Assembly (NCBI GenBank): GCA_004114245.1
Contig: QZWS01000056.1
Location: 1-32,656 of the forward strand
Reading direction: 5' to 3'
Source: Zoopage sp. CT-All
Lineage: Eukaryota; Zoopagomycota; Zoopagomycetes; Zoopagales; Zoopagaceae
Length of the DNA stretch: 32,656 nucleotides
The position numbers and the translations under genes are program-made. Position 1 is the first letter of the stretch. Each line of letters starts with the position of its first letter. The notes under the pieces were generated by a model that was not told where the DNA came from, made no database searches, and worked only from the letters and a program-made list of their open reading frames with translations. Positions 7,877 to 16,857 of this stretch are shown here, in pieces.

Positions 7877-9666
7877 TCACACAACACTGTACTCATCTGG
7901 AGCGACGACGACATCCAAGCCAAACTCGGCATCCTCGTTGCCTTCCACCATCCGACATCCGGTCACTGCGATTCCAGAATATGTAAGCCCAGAGGCGCGG
8001 AATGAAACCTCCACAGGGAAGAATGCGTCGGCGTCGTCCGCGCCTTCAGGGATCGTGAACTCAAGCGAGCCAGTCTTGGTTGATTTATCGATGCGCGGAG
8101 TGGACCATTCAATCACCGACCGCGACCGGTCAAACGTCGCAAGACCATCGCATTCGCCAATCTCCGGCTTGGTGCCGGCGCTAATGCATACGCTTAGTCA
8201 TGTCCAAACCCCAAAGTCATCGACTTACGGTATCGGCACTGTAATGGTCACCTCGTCAAACTCAAGCAGGTCGTGCTCCAGCTCATACTCAATGTTTACA
8301 TCGCAGCTGCCATCCCCAACTTGCGGCCAGCAGTTGACTAGACAGCAGGTTAGCGCAACTCAGCGTGGCCGTCCCCTACTGATGAGAGGAAGCGCGGACT
8401 CGTCCTTGCCAACCATGCGCCACTTGACCACCGCCAGGCCCTGGTTCACGGGGAACCCACGCGCCAAGTCCTTGAGCTGAATCACGCGATCCGATGCCCA
8501 CGTCTTTTTATCCATATTCGGGTGCAGCTTGAACTGAACATCCGTGTTGGCATCGACTGCGGTTGTGTTGAGCGACAGACGCAGGCGAGCGAGTTCGGGG
8601 GTGCTGACGTGGAGTATGAGGGCGCCTCGGCACTCGAAGGCGTCCAAGCCGCCATCGCGATTGGCCACAGCGTTGATGCGTTCCTCCACCTCGACATGGA
8701 TCGGCTCATATGCCGGCTTATCCTCAGGCTCGTAGCTGGACGAGAATGCCGGGGCAGTGGTAGAGACGACAGCATTGTCGTCATCAGCGCCCAGACCGAC
8801 CGCGCTGTATATATCAGCGTCCGGAGCGGCGGGCGTCTTCTTCTTCCCAAGCTGCATTCCCTTTCCTTTTGGCGCGACGGCTTTGGCGACTGGCGACTCG
8901 CGGCCATACTCGGGCACCGCATTGGACGTCTCGGTGCGATACGATGTCATCCCACCCGCAGACGCGCCAAAGCCTCCAGTCGACGATGCAGACACCGGCA
9001 AGCCCTTCTTCGCCTGCTCTCTACGCTGAGCATTTAGCTCCTTGGCGCGGCGCTTGCCCTCCTCCTTCACCTCCTTCTCCTTATTCCGGGCGATAATCTC
9101 TTGGATCCTCTCTTCATGACTATCCATTTCCAGAGTCTGCGCGACCTGAATCGATGTGACATTCTCGCGGTACCCACCCACGGTGACGCACTCATCAAAC
9201 GCCTCGGCAAGCTCCAGCGCATGATCGCGCAAATCGCTTCGCGACCAGCCACCAGCACCGCCTCCGCCCAGCCCACCCCGCGGCGGACACACATCCGCAA
9301 CCACACGAACAAATAGCTGCAACGTACCCAGATCCTGGAGAATATTCGATGCGCGATTTGTGATGAGCAGCATCAGGTGGTGGTCATCGAGCGAGTGGTA
9401 GAGATAGCGCACCGAGTCGTTCTCGCACATGGTGTGCTGGGACGATGTTGGGCGGATTTTCGGGAACGTAGCGAGGAGGCCTTCGATGCGCGACCGTGGG
9501 ATGTCGCGAAATTGACGCGAGAGGATCGCTACAGTGAGCAGTGTGAGGCAGTATGGAGGGATGGAGGCGTACGCTCGCCGGATTTCGACACCACTGCAGC
9601 GGCAAGGACCACCTATTGGCGCATATTGTTATGACGCTTCCGTGGACAAGCGTGGAATTGTACCAT
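7877..9666 (-). CDS. RET2: Coatomer (COPI) delta subunit
   Basis: Exons on the minus strand: 9666-9664 (ATG only), 9612-9573, 9528-8380, 8337-8229, 8180-7877; introns of 51, 44, 42 and 48 nt; 534 aa. The N-terminal longin domain reads VVLAAAVVSKSGEPILSRQF and RSRIEGLLATFPKI, then YLYHSLDDHHLMLLITNRAS and MDSHEE, all typical of delta-COP. A basic coiled region (KEKEVKEEGKRRAKELNAQR) leads to the C-terminal mu-homology domain, with PLIINCWPQVGDGSCDVNIE and the end DEYSVV. The start codon stands alone in the first coding exon, because a stop precedes the VVLAAA frame and the ATG at 9666 is followed by a canonical intron. Role: subunit of the COPI coat for Golgi-to-ER traffic. Convergent with the ZNG1-type gene, 64 bp apart. 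Confidence 0.95.
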
Positions 9667-10073
9667 CGTTGTTGAGCGTGGTGGCGGCGGAGGTCGAGAT
9701 GTGGGATGGCCGTTGTCGCAAAAAGGCTGACCAGGCGCCCTTGCTGAGAAGTCGGCGCTGAACGGCAACGGCGGCAATCGCGGCAACCACGGCAAGTGCC
9801 GCCAAGGACCGATGGATGTGCATGCAGCCGTTTGCAAGACTCAGCGCGGCATGTACAATTCCAGATGGCATCCTTCGGAGCCATTCGACACATACAGGTC
9901 CGCCGGTCCGAATCTGCGCTCCAAGGCAGCAATGCGCAACACCAGCTGCGATATCAACAACGCTTGCATTGGTTGAAATATGCGAACCGCACCGAGACAG
10001 CACGGTAGCGACAACGGCCAGAACAGCACGACGCGCCATCGCCACCGCACCGCCAGAGCACACGTACACACAC
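9667..10073. other. Region between delta-COP and ubiquitin-L40, possibly a small gene
   Basis: 407 bp between the L40 stop and the delta-COP start, both on the minus strand. It must hold the 3' UTR of one and the promoter and leader of the other. On the minus strand from the ATG at 10039 there is an open frame with a hydrophobic start (MARRAVLAVVATVLSRC), and another frame encodes a helix-like LVLRIAALERRFGPADLYVS. A 59-nt intron from the GTG after VVAT to a CAG would join these two into a 46-residue protein. I cannot confirm a gene, and name none. Confidence 0.25.
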
Positions 10074-10511
<438 letters not shown>

Positions 10512-10571
10512 CTAGTCAACAGCGGCTACCCCTGGTGGCACTCCCTCCGCAGCTCACTGGCATTACACTCA

Positions 10572-12365
10572 CTACTGCGCCTGCGCCTGTGCCGCCTTTG
10601 AATCCTCAAGCAGCCGCACCGGACCAAGCTTGGGCGACGCAATCGCGATGATGTGCTGCACGCCCGAGGCGGCCGCGTCGCGCACCTCCAGCACACGGTC
10701 AATCTGCTTGTTGAACGCGCTAGTCGCCTGTTCCTGTGCTACAGTTATCACCGTGCTGGCCAGGTCCTGCGTGGCCGTTACCGTGGACGATACGGCGGCG
10801 CGAAGCGACGGCTCCTCGTCGGTGTACTCAGTGCCGGCAGCCTTGTTGCTTACGCTACGCTGCCGGCCTCGCTTGAACTTGCTCACTGCCTTCATCTATC
10901 GCGCACTGGTCAGAACAGACCCTGCTCGGCCCAAGAAAGCCTACCACTGTGAAGAGATTGCCAACAACACGCTTGACAGCCTTTCTGATCTCCTCCTCGG
11001 ACACCTCAGTGACGGCCGCCTGGCAGTTCTCCGCCGTGGATGGAAGCGAGTCGCGACCATGCACCGTGACCCATGGGTGTTCGCGGATCTCTGACATCTC
11101 GGCGCGCGTCTCTGGATTCTTATCGAGCAGCCGGTGCAAAAGATGTTTCAGCTCTGCATGCGCATCTGCTGGCACCACTAGCCTGCACGACATATCAGTT
11201 TCATAATGACGCACATGACAAGCCCACTCTTGATCACGGATTGCATCGTACACATCGATGATACTGGCGCCGCGGAAGGGCAGGCGTCCGAAGCACATGC
11301 AATAGAGCACCACACCCATGCTCCATACGTCACACGCACGACCACTTACGCCTTGAGTGCTGAGCATGGACGAGTCGCGGTGCGAAATCAGCTCTGGCGC
11401 CATGAAAGCAGGCGAGCCGGCCGAGGTCTTGATGCGGTCGTTGCCTGGCTCGGCAAACAGAGAGCTAACGCCAAAATCAACAATTTTAAGCGTATCATCC
11501 TTGTCCAGCATAATATTATCTGGCTTGAGGTCTAGGAAGGGATTAGGCTGAGGAGGCATCGCGGTGTACGTACCACGATGAAGCACGCCGCTCTCGTGCA
11601 CTAGCGTCGAGCACATCAATCATACGATTTAAGGAGGCAATCACCCACAATACTCGATGCCAAGGACAAGCTGTCGAAAGTACCGCCGGCAGTCGGACGC
11701 ATCCATCGGGTCTGATTCATCTTCCATGGACACCTCCAGCAGTGTCCCCTTCTCGCATAAATCAAACACTGTCCCGGGATAATTAGCACGACAACAATTG
11801 TGGCACGGTATCACTCGCCCATATACATGCTGTCCTGCTCAGGGTCATCGAGCACCTCGTGCAGCGTCAGTACATTCGGATGGCTCAACTTCTTGTAAAT
11901 CGCCAGTTCACCACGGATCAGATATAGTGGCGAATCAGGCTTAATCTCGTTCGGATTTGCCGCCCCAGCCGGGTCCGTATTCGCGGAGGCCGGAGACGAT
12001 GCGAAAGGCATACCAGGAGATGCCGGCGGCGGACCTCCCATCCGACCGCCGCGTCCACGCCCGCGTCCCCACCCTCCTCGGCCACTCCCGGCGCCAGCGC
12101 GCACCGCATCCGCCTGACTTTTGCGCTTCAGCCTTGATTTGCTAAACTCCTTCATCGCATACTGCATGTCCGTGTCTTCGTCCACGGCGAGATGCACAAT
12201 GCCGTATGCGCCGCGACCCAGGACGGACACGATCCGGTACTGATTGATGCGCGACTGGCCGTCGTCGAGCTCGGTGGTGTGCGCATCCAGGGTTTCCTTG
12301 ACGAGCGAGCGCGGCGTGTGGGTGAGCTTGGTTGGCGGCACCAAAGGGGATGGCGGTGCGGACAT
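10572..12365 (-). CDS. CaMKK/Ssp1-type serine/threonine protein kinase
   Basis: Exons 12365-11819, 11768-11649, 11600-11574, 11531-10945, 10895-10572; introns of 50, 48, 42 and 49 nt; 534 aa. Upstream of the catalytic domain is VKETLDAHTTELDDGQSRINQY, the block seen in CaMKK and Ssp1 kinases that activate AMPK/Snf1. Glycine loop GRGAYG (50-55), Lys72 in AMKEFSKSR, an Arg/Gly/Pro-rich insert at 84-145 where CaMKKs have their RP insert, Glu153, HRDLKPDN (230-237), DFG 250-252, SPAFMAPE. The C-terminus after EEEIRKAVKRV fits the family. The first intron appears to use a GC donor (G|GCGAGT): only this keeps MYMVFDLCEKG. Within exon 4 the 14 residues between QEWA and VVPADAH may be a 42-nt in-frame intron (11219 to 11178 area). 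Role: upstream kinase in stress and energy signalling. Confidence 0.9.
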
Positions 12366-12443
12366 GGTGAGTGTGAATGTAGAAACCTCAGCTGGCAGCA
12401 GGGCAGCAGGGCATGCAGCGGCTGGAGAACGTTCTGCGACGAA
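12366..12443. promoter_or_regulatory. Compact divergent promoter
   Basis: Only 78 bp separate the kinase ATG (minus) from the first in-frame ATG of the plus-strand gene; 180 bp if that gene starts at 12546. The segment has short CAG/CAGCAGGG runs and no TATA box. Transcription of each gene probably starts within or overlaps the other. Confidence 0.35.
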
Positions 12444-13702
12444 ATGGCGACGCGAATAAACTGCCTGAATATATGCAGCGCGCGCTCCGCGGTGACTCGA
12501 GTATTTCCCTCTTCAAGCGCCCTCGGGCTTCGTCCTGACGGTTTTATGCAAGTCGGCGCACTGGATTTGCCAGCAAATTGGCTCAGACCCGACCCTGCTG
12601 CGGCTTTTCTCACACATCTAGTGGACAGCGAGAGATCGGAGCTGTTTGGGATGTCGTGCGTTGATGTCGAGGTCGATGCGGGGGCAGCATTGACGCGCGC
12701 CTTGAGCTCGCCAGAGCCAAGGGAGGCCATCCGACGCGTCATTTCCTCTTGGAGACATATACCCCCTCAACAGGTAGGAGTGGGTAATATGAGAGTGTTA
12801 TTTCTGGCCTCTAGCTTGGCCCAATGCTTTCTGGGACATGTGTTGCACACATCACGGAGGCCCAGTTCACCGCCATCGGCGACGCGTATTTTGCCGCTGC
12901 GGACGACCTGCCAGTTTCCCACCGCAGAATACTCCTTACCTTTGTATTCTCCTCAAGGGTATTGGCTGCGACTGCTGGGGTAATTTCCCGACCTATCGTG
13001 GGTAGATACAGTCACAGGTGGCTGCGCCACCGCCATCGTTCGACGCGTGCTTTGCCAAAGCGTGCTCTTCTGACCCAGTGATTGTGACAGAGCTGCTTGC
13101 TTCCGTGTTGCTCAGTCTCAATGGTATGAATGGCAAGTGACATTCGTGAATATGGCAGACGTCAGTAGTCCATGTTGGATCCTTCGTTCATGGCGTATTC
13201 CGCAAATCGCTGCTCTCCAAGGGCCGCATGATGCTCATGCTGAGGTATACCACCACATGCTGTATCGCAGCTGCCATGCGATTGTAGTGGAATATCGGCC
13301 GAAACGGACACCTCGCTGTCCGTCTCATTGCTGAAATTTTTACAACTTTCATGCCGCCCCTCCGACCTTCTCGACTCTGCCCACCTATCCGTAATCACCG
13401 GCATTATTACTCGGCTATGTCTCTCTCCCCTTCCCATACCCAATGAGGGTGGTGCTGGGAGCAAGACTCGTATGGCCGATAAAAGCACGCGCGAAATGAC
13501 AACGCTGCTGGCTTCCGTGCTCCTACTCTCGTTTGGATTCCTTGGTCGCAAGGAGTCACACCACGAGACTATTCGGCGGTGGTGGGATGATATTGGCGAC
13601 GGGACGAGAAATCAAGTAATGGCGCGGTTGGAGCAATCGCTCAACAGTGTGCAGCTATCCCGTGTAAGGGCAGAGATCAACAAGTTCGCTATTGTTCCAT
13701 AA
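12444..13702 (+). CDS. Unidentified spliced gene, helical protein
   Basis: Exons 12444-12773, 12815-12979, 13018-13123, 13166-13244, 13288-13702; introns of 41, 38, 42 and 43 nt with GT...AG borders; all phases close to give 364 aa. The start at 12444 has the better context; 12546 (MQVGALDLPANWLRPDP) would give 330 aa. I do not recognise the protein. It is rich in Leu/Ser/Ala helices, for example ELLASVLLSLN, GVFRKSLLSKGRMMLMLR, LLKFLQLSCRPSDLL and MARLEQSLNSVQLSRVRAEI, which suggests an alpha-helical repeat (HEAT/ARM-like) fold. No signal peptide or membrane segment is evident; residues 1-30 could be read as a mitochondrial presequence (Arg/Ser-rich, no acids). The gene runs convergent to the mitochondrial S18 gene with 37 bp between stops. 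The 38-nt intron is the weakest join. Confidence 0.6.
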
Positions 13703-13739
13703 GATATTATATTCCAATAATCAGCTTGTACACTCCATG

Positions 13740-14537
13740 CTAGTTGCCGGTCTTGAAAATTGGGCGCGACAGGACCTCGGACAAATCGTCTTCTTGCGCG
13801 GCAAGGGCATCGGACGTCAATAGATTCGGCTTGCCCAGCGACGACATCAGTCCTAGCCATAGTCAGTCCCCCACACCGCCAAGAAAACGCACCCATGGCG
13901 CGGGCACGGCGGATGGCCTTGCCGAGCCGGCGCTGGGTCTTGGCCGACAGCCCCGTGTCCGAGCGAGGACGAATGCGGCCCATCTCTGACACGAACGGCG
14001 AAAACAGTGTCACGCTCTGCAGGCGCTGGTGAATTTTCCCAAAGTTGACATACTACGCATGCCTTGTACTCGTTGAGGGGATCGATGCCCAGGACAGCGA
14101 ATGCATCCACGCGTATCTTGCGCTGGCGGTCGCGGAACTCGGCAAACTTGGACTCATCCAAATCCTTTGGATCGTACCTCTACGCAGACGGATGCGCCAT
14201 CAGCATGGATACCGGCCAGGGAGGGGACACGCACATCACCGGCTTTGAACCGCCGCGAAAGCCGCAGGCCACCGCCTTGCAGCCGCTGCTGGTCCATCCC
14301 ACCCGCCGTTGGATCGCTCCCGGGCGCCCCGGGGGGCTGTCTCGGCGAAGCACCGCCGCGAGAGTTCCTCTGCGCCATGATGGCCGCCGTGTTCCGGATT
14401 CGCGGGTACTCGCCATCCAGGGCGCTTTGGCCCCCGGCAGACGCGCCCGACTGACATCTGACGAGATTGGGTCGCGGAAAGCGTGATGCCGCGTGATTGA
14501 GCGAAAGCAATCGCGGAGTCAATTGGCGACCAAGCAT
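13740..14537 (-). CDS. RSM18: Mitochondrial small-subunit ribosomal protein bS18m
   Basis: Exons 14537-14235, 14179-14057, 14016-13893, 13852-13740; introns of 55, 40 and 40 nt; 220 aa. The N-terminus MLGRQLTPRLLSLNHAASRF is an Arg-rich, acid-free mitochondrial presequence, followed by a Gly/Pro/Gln-rich linker. The S18 core spans RRFKAGDRYDPKDLDESKF, an NEYK motif, LFSPFVSEMGRIRPRSDTGL and TGLSAKTQRRLGKAIRRARA, the RNA-binding basic helix typical of bS18. Each intron falls so that these blocks join without gaps. The protein belongs to the mitochondrial ribosome small subunit. It is longer than bacterial S18 (about 75 aa) because of the presequence and linker, as is usual in fungi. It is divergent from the proline dehydrogenase gene with 263 bp between starts, another mitochondrial protein. 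Confidence 0.92.
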
Positions 14538-14800
14538 CGGATGGCGAGGCAAAACGAGAGTCCAGAACCGGGTGCCTCTTGTGCCTCATGCTACGCAGCA
14601 AACTGGCAGCCGGCCTCTTGCTCCTTCGACTCTGCAAACATGTTTAGAGCCGCTTGCCTTTTACATCGGACACGTCATTCGGCCACATCATTCGGCCACG
14701 TCATTCGGCCATGCGGTGCAGTTGCATCCGAGGGTGACGATGCATTCCCCACAGATATCTGCCAGTCGGTTAATTCTAATTCCCGCAGCATCCTGGGAGT
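14538..14800. promoter_or_regulatory. Divergent promoter of two nuclear genes for mitochondrial proteins
   Basis: 263 bp between the bS18m and proline dehydrogenase start codons. It contains a threefold 13-bp direct repeat (14671-14709) in its centre. The repeat could be a transcription-factor cluster serving one or both genes. Confidence 0.45.
14671..14709. repeat. Three tandem 13-bp units with a CRE-like half site
   Basis: Units CACGTCATTCGGC (14671-14683), CACATCATTCGGC (14684-14696) and CACGTCATTCGGC (14697-14709). Units 1 and 3 contain ACGTCA, the complement of the TGACGT half site bound by ATF/CREB-type bZIP factors, and all carry CGG. Position in a divergent promoter supports a regulatory role, which remains inference. 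Confidence 0.6.
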
Positions 14801-16789
14801 ATGTTCACGAGGACCGGCACCCTGGCAGCGCGTCGATGCCGCCCGTACTCCCTCCCCAGCCCCGTATGGCGCGTGTATTCCAGCACTGCGGCGCCAGAGG
14901 CAATCCCAGCCCGGCCATTGTCTCGGGTGAAGCTCGCCGCAGGGCTGGCTGTCGGCAGCATCCTCCTCGCCGCCGTCCTCGCCGAGCCAGACCCAGTCCT
15001 GCCGCTCCATCCCGCGCCTCCCTCGGATCCAAGCGTGGCGGAAGAGCATGCGCTGGCCCGGCAAACGTTTGCTAATCGATCCACGGCGGCGCTGCTCCGG
15101 ACCCTGCTCGTATACAAGTACACGACATTCCCCACGCTGGTTTCCATCACCCCACGGCTTTTAGACCTCGCGAAGAAGCTCAGGCTGGATGGCGTTGTGT
15201 TTTGGGTGGTGGAGAATACCGCGTTTTTGCAGTTCTGTGGCGGGGTTACGTCGGACGACGCCACGCGGACGCTGGATCGGTTGAATGGGCGCGGCATCCG
15301 CGGCATTCTTGACCTCTCCATCGAAGCAGATCTCCTCGGCGATGCTGAGGATGACGGGGAATTGGACGTGCCATCCGCCGAGGTAAAGCGCGAGCGTGCA
15401 TGGCTGCAGAAATCGATAAAAGCCGACTGCATCGCCGCATCCATCGCCGAGACTGTTCACGCCGCTTCCAAAGTCCCAGGCAGCTTTGTCGCCGTCAAGT
15501 GCACGGCTCTCGCTAGCGATCCCTCGGTGCTGGAGCGCTGGAGCCTTGCCCTGGTTAAGGCTCGGAACGAGTTTGAGTGCATGGTGGACGGCCGGTGTTC
15601 AGTGCGCGAATCCACTCCCACAGGCGTATCTAAACCAAGCTCCGAGGCAGAGTTCGACCCAAAGCAGATCTACTCGCATATAACCGGGCGCACCATCGAC
15701 TACGCACACTTCAAGGAGCTCGTCAAGCGATACATGCACGTGGCACTCCACGACGAACGCAGACTGCGATCGCTCTTTCGTGAACTGGATCGAAAGCGCC
15801 AAGGCCGGCTGGATTGGATCGACTACTCGCATGTATTCTACCCGGACAATCTCAATCGCTACGGAATCCAGCTGCTTCCCGAAGAGAATGTGTTTGTCAC
15901 CGATCAAGCAAAGCAAGGTGCCTTAGGCGCAACACAGGCGGAAATACTCGCGACGCTGGCACGTCTGGACCAGCTTTGTAAGCAAGCAGCAGCGCCGCTT
16001 GAGGGCGGCTGCTCCACGGTTCAAATCATGGTGGATGCGGAGCAATCGTACCTTCAGCCGGCAATTGCATACCTCGCCAACACCGTTGCCACGCGCTACA
16101 ACACCCCGCGAGCGGGCGCCAGCAGGACTGTTCAGGAGCCAATTGTATTCGACACATATCAGCTGTACCGCCGCGAAGGTCTGCTAGATTTGATCGAGGA
16201 CGTCGAGTCGGCGCGCCGCGACAACAGAGTCTGGACAGGCAAGCTGGTGCGAGGCGCCTATGTCGTGCAGGAGCTTCGCTATGCCGAGCGCCACGGGACC
16301 ATCAGCGCCATCTGGAGCTCGAAGAAGGAGACAGACCGTGCGTATGACGTCGGCGTCAGCCTTGCCATCGACATGGCCACCAATGCCACCGCGTCAGCCG
16401 GCGGAATTCCTCTTCCGTCTGGTCGCGTTGTCATAGCCACCCATAACCATCACAGCGTTGACCTCGCGGTTGCACGAATCAGGCAGCTGGGTGACACCTC
16501 GGAGCTGGGGAAACGCATCGTGTTTGCCCAGCTCCTCGGCATGGGGCAGCTCATGTCGACCAAGCTGGCCAACGGAGGCCAAGCGGTCGCCAAGTATATA
16601 CCGTTCGGCCCTGTTGGCGAAGTCGTCCCGTACCTGGTGCGACGCGCAGAGGAAAATGGCGCCGTCTTTGGCGAAGACGAAACGCAGGGCAAGCCCATCA
16701 CGGGAAGCGGCGGTGCGGAGGACCGTCGGGGGGTGCGCCGCGTCGTTCGCGAACGCCTTGGATGGCGGCGCTGGCTCGGTCTTCGCTAG
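14801..16789 (+). CDS. PUT1: Mitochondrial proline dehydrogenase (proline oxidase)
   Basis: 662 aa, intronless. FAD-dependent oxidation of proline to pyrroline-5-carboxylate at the inner mitochondrial membrane. The N-terminus MFTRTGTLAARRCRPYSLPS is an Arg-rich presequence, followed by a hydrophobic segment (LAAGLAVGSILLAAVLA, about 45-61). Catalytic-barrel motifs are clear: MVDAEQSYLQPAI (near 410), FDTYQLYRREGL, KLVRGAYVVQE (near 480), VIATHNHHSV, AQLLGMGQLMS and YIPFGPVGEVVPYLVRRAEEN. The protein is longer than yeast Put1 (476 aa) because of an insert at about 265-380. That insert has an EF-hand-like helix-loop-helix (LRSLFRELDRKRQGRLDWID, 322-341), but the loop lacks the Asp residues at positions 3 and 5 needed for calcium. 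The Arg-rich end RRVVRERLGWRRWLGLR is also unusual. Confidence 0.95.
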   Translation: MFTRTGTLAARRCRPYSLPSPVWRVYSSTAAPEAIPARPLSRVKLAAGLAVGSILLAAVLAEPDPVLPLHPAPPSDPSVAEEHALARQTFANRSTAALLRTLLVYKYTTFPTLVSITPRLLDLAKKLRLDGVVFWVVENTAFLQFCGGVTSDDATRTLDRLNGRGIRGILDLSIEADLLGDAEDDGELDVPSAEVKRERAWLQKSIKADCIAASIAETVHAASKVPGSFVAVKCTALASDPSVLERWSLALVKARNEFECMVDGRCSVRESTPTGVSKPSSEAEFDPKQIYSHITGRTIDYAHFKELVKRYMHVALHDERRLRSLFRELDRKRQGRLDWIDYSHVFYPDNLNRYGIQLLPEENVFVTDQAKQGALGATQAEILATLARLDQLCKQAAAPLEGGCSTVQIMVDAEQSYLQPAIAYLANTVATRYNTPRAGASRTVQEPIVFDTYQLYRREGLLDLIEDVESARRDNRVWTGKLVRGAYVVQELRYAERHGTISAIWSSKKETDRAYDVGVSLAIDMATNATASAGGIPLPSGRVVIATHNHHSVDLAVARIRQLGDTSELGKRIVFAQLLGMGQLMSTKLANGGQAVAKYIPFGPVGEVVPYLVRRAEENGAVFGEDETQGKPITGSGGAEDRRGVRRVVRERLGWRRWLGLR

Positions 16790-16857
16790 CCAAGCGAATG
16801 GACGCAGTGTGAGATAGAACGAGCTGTTGAACTGATATATGCATACATTTTAAATTC

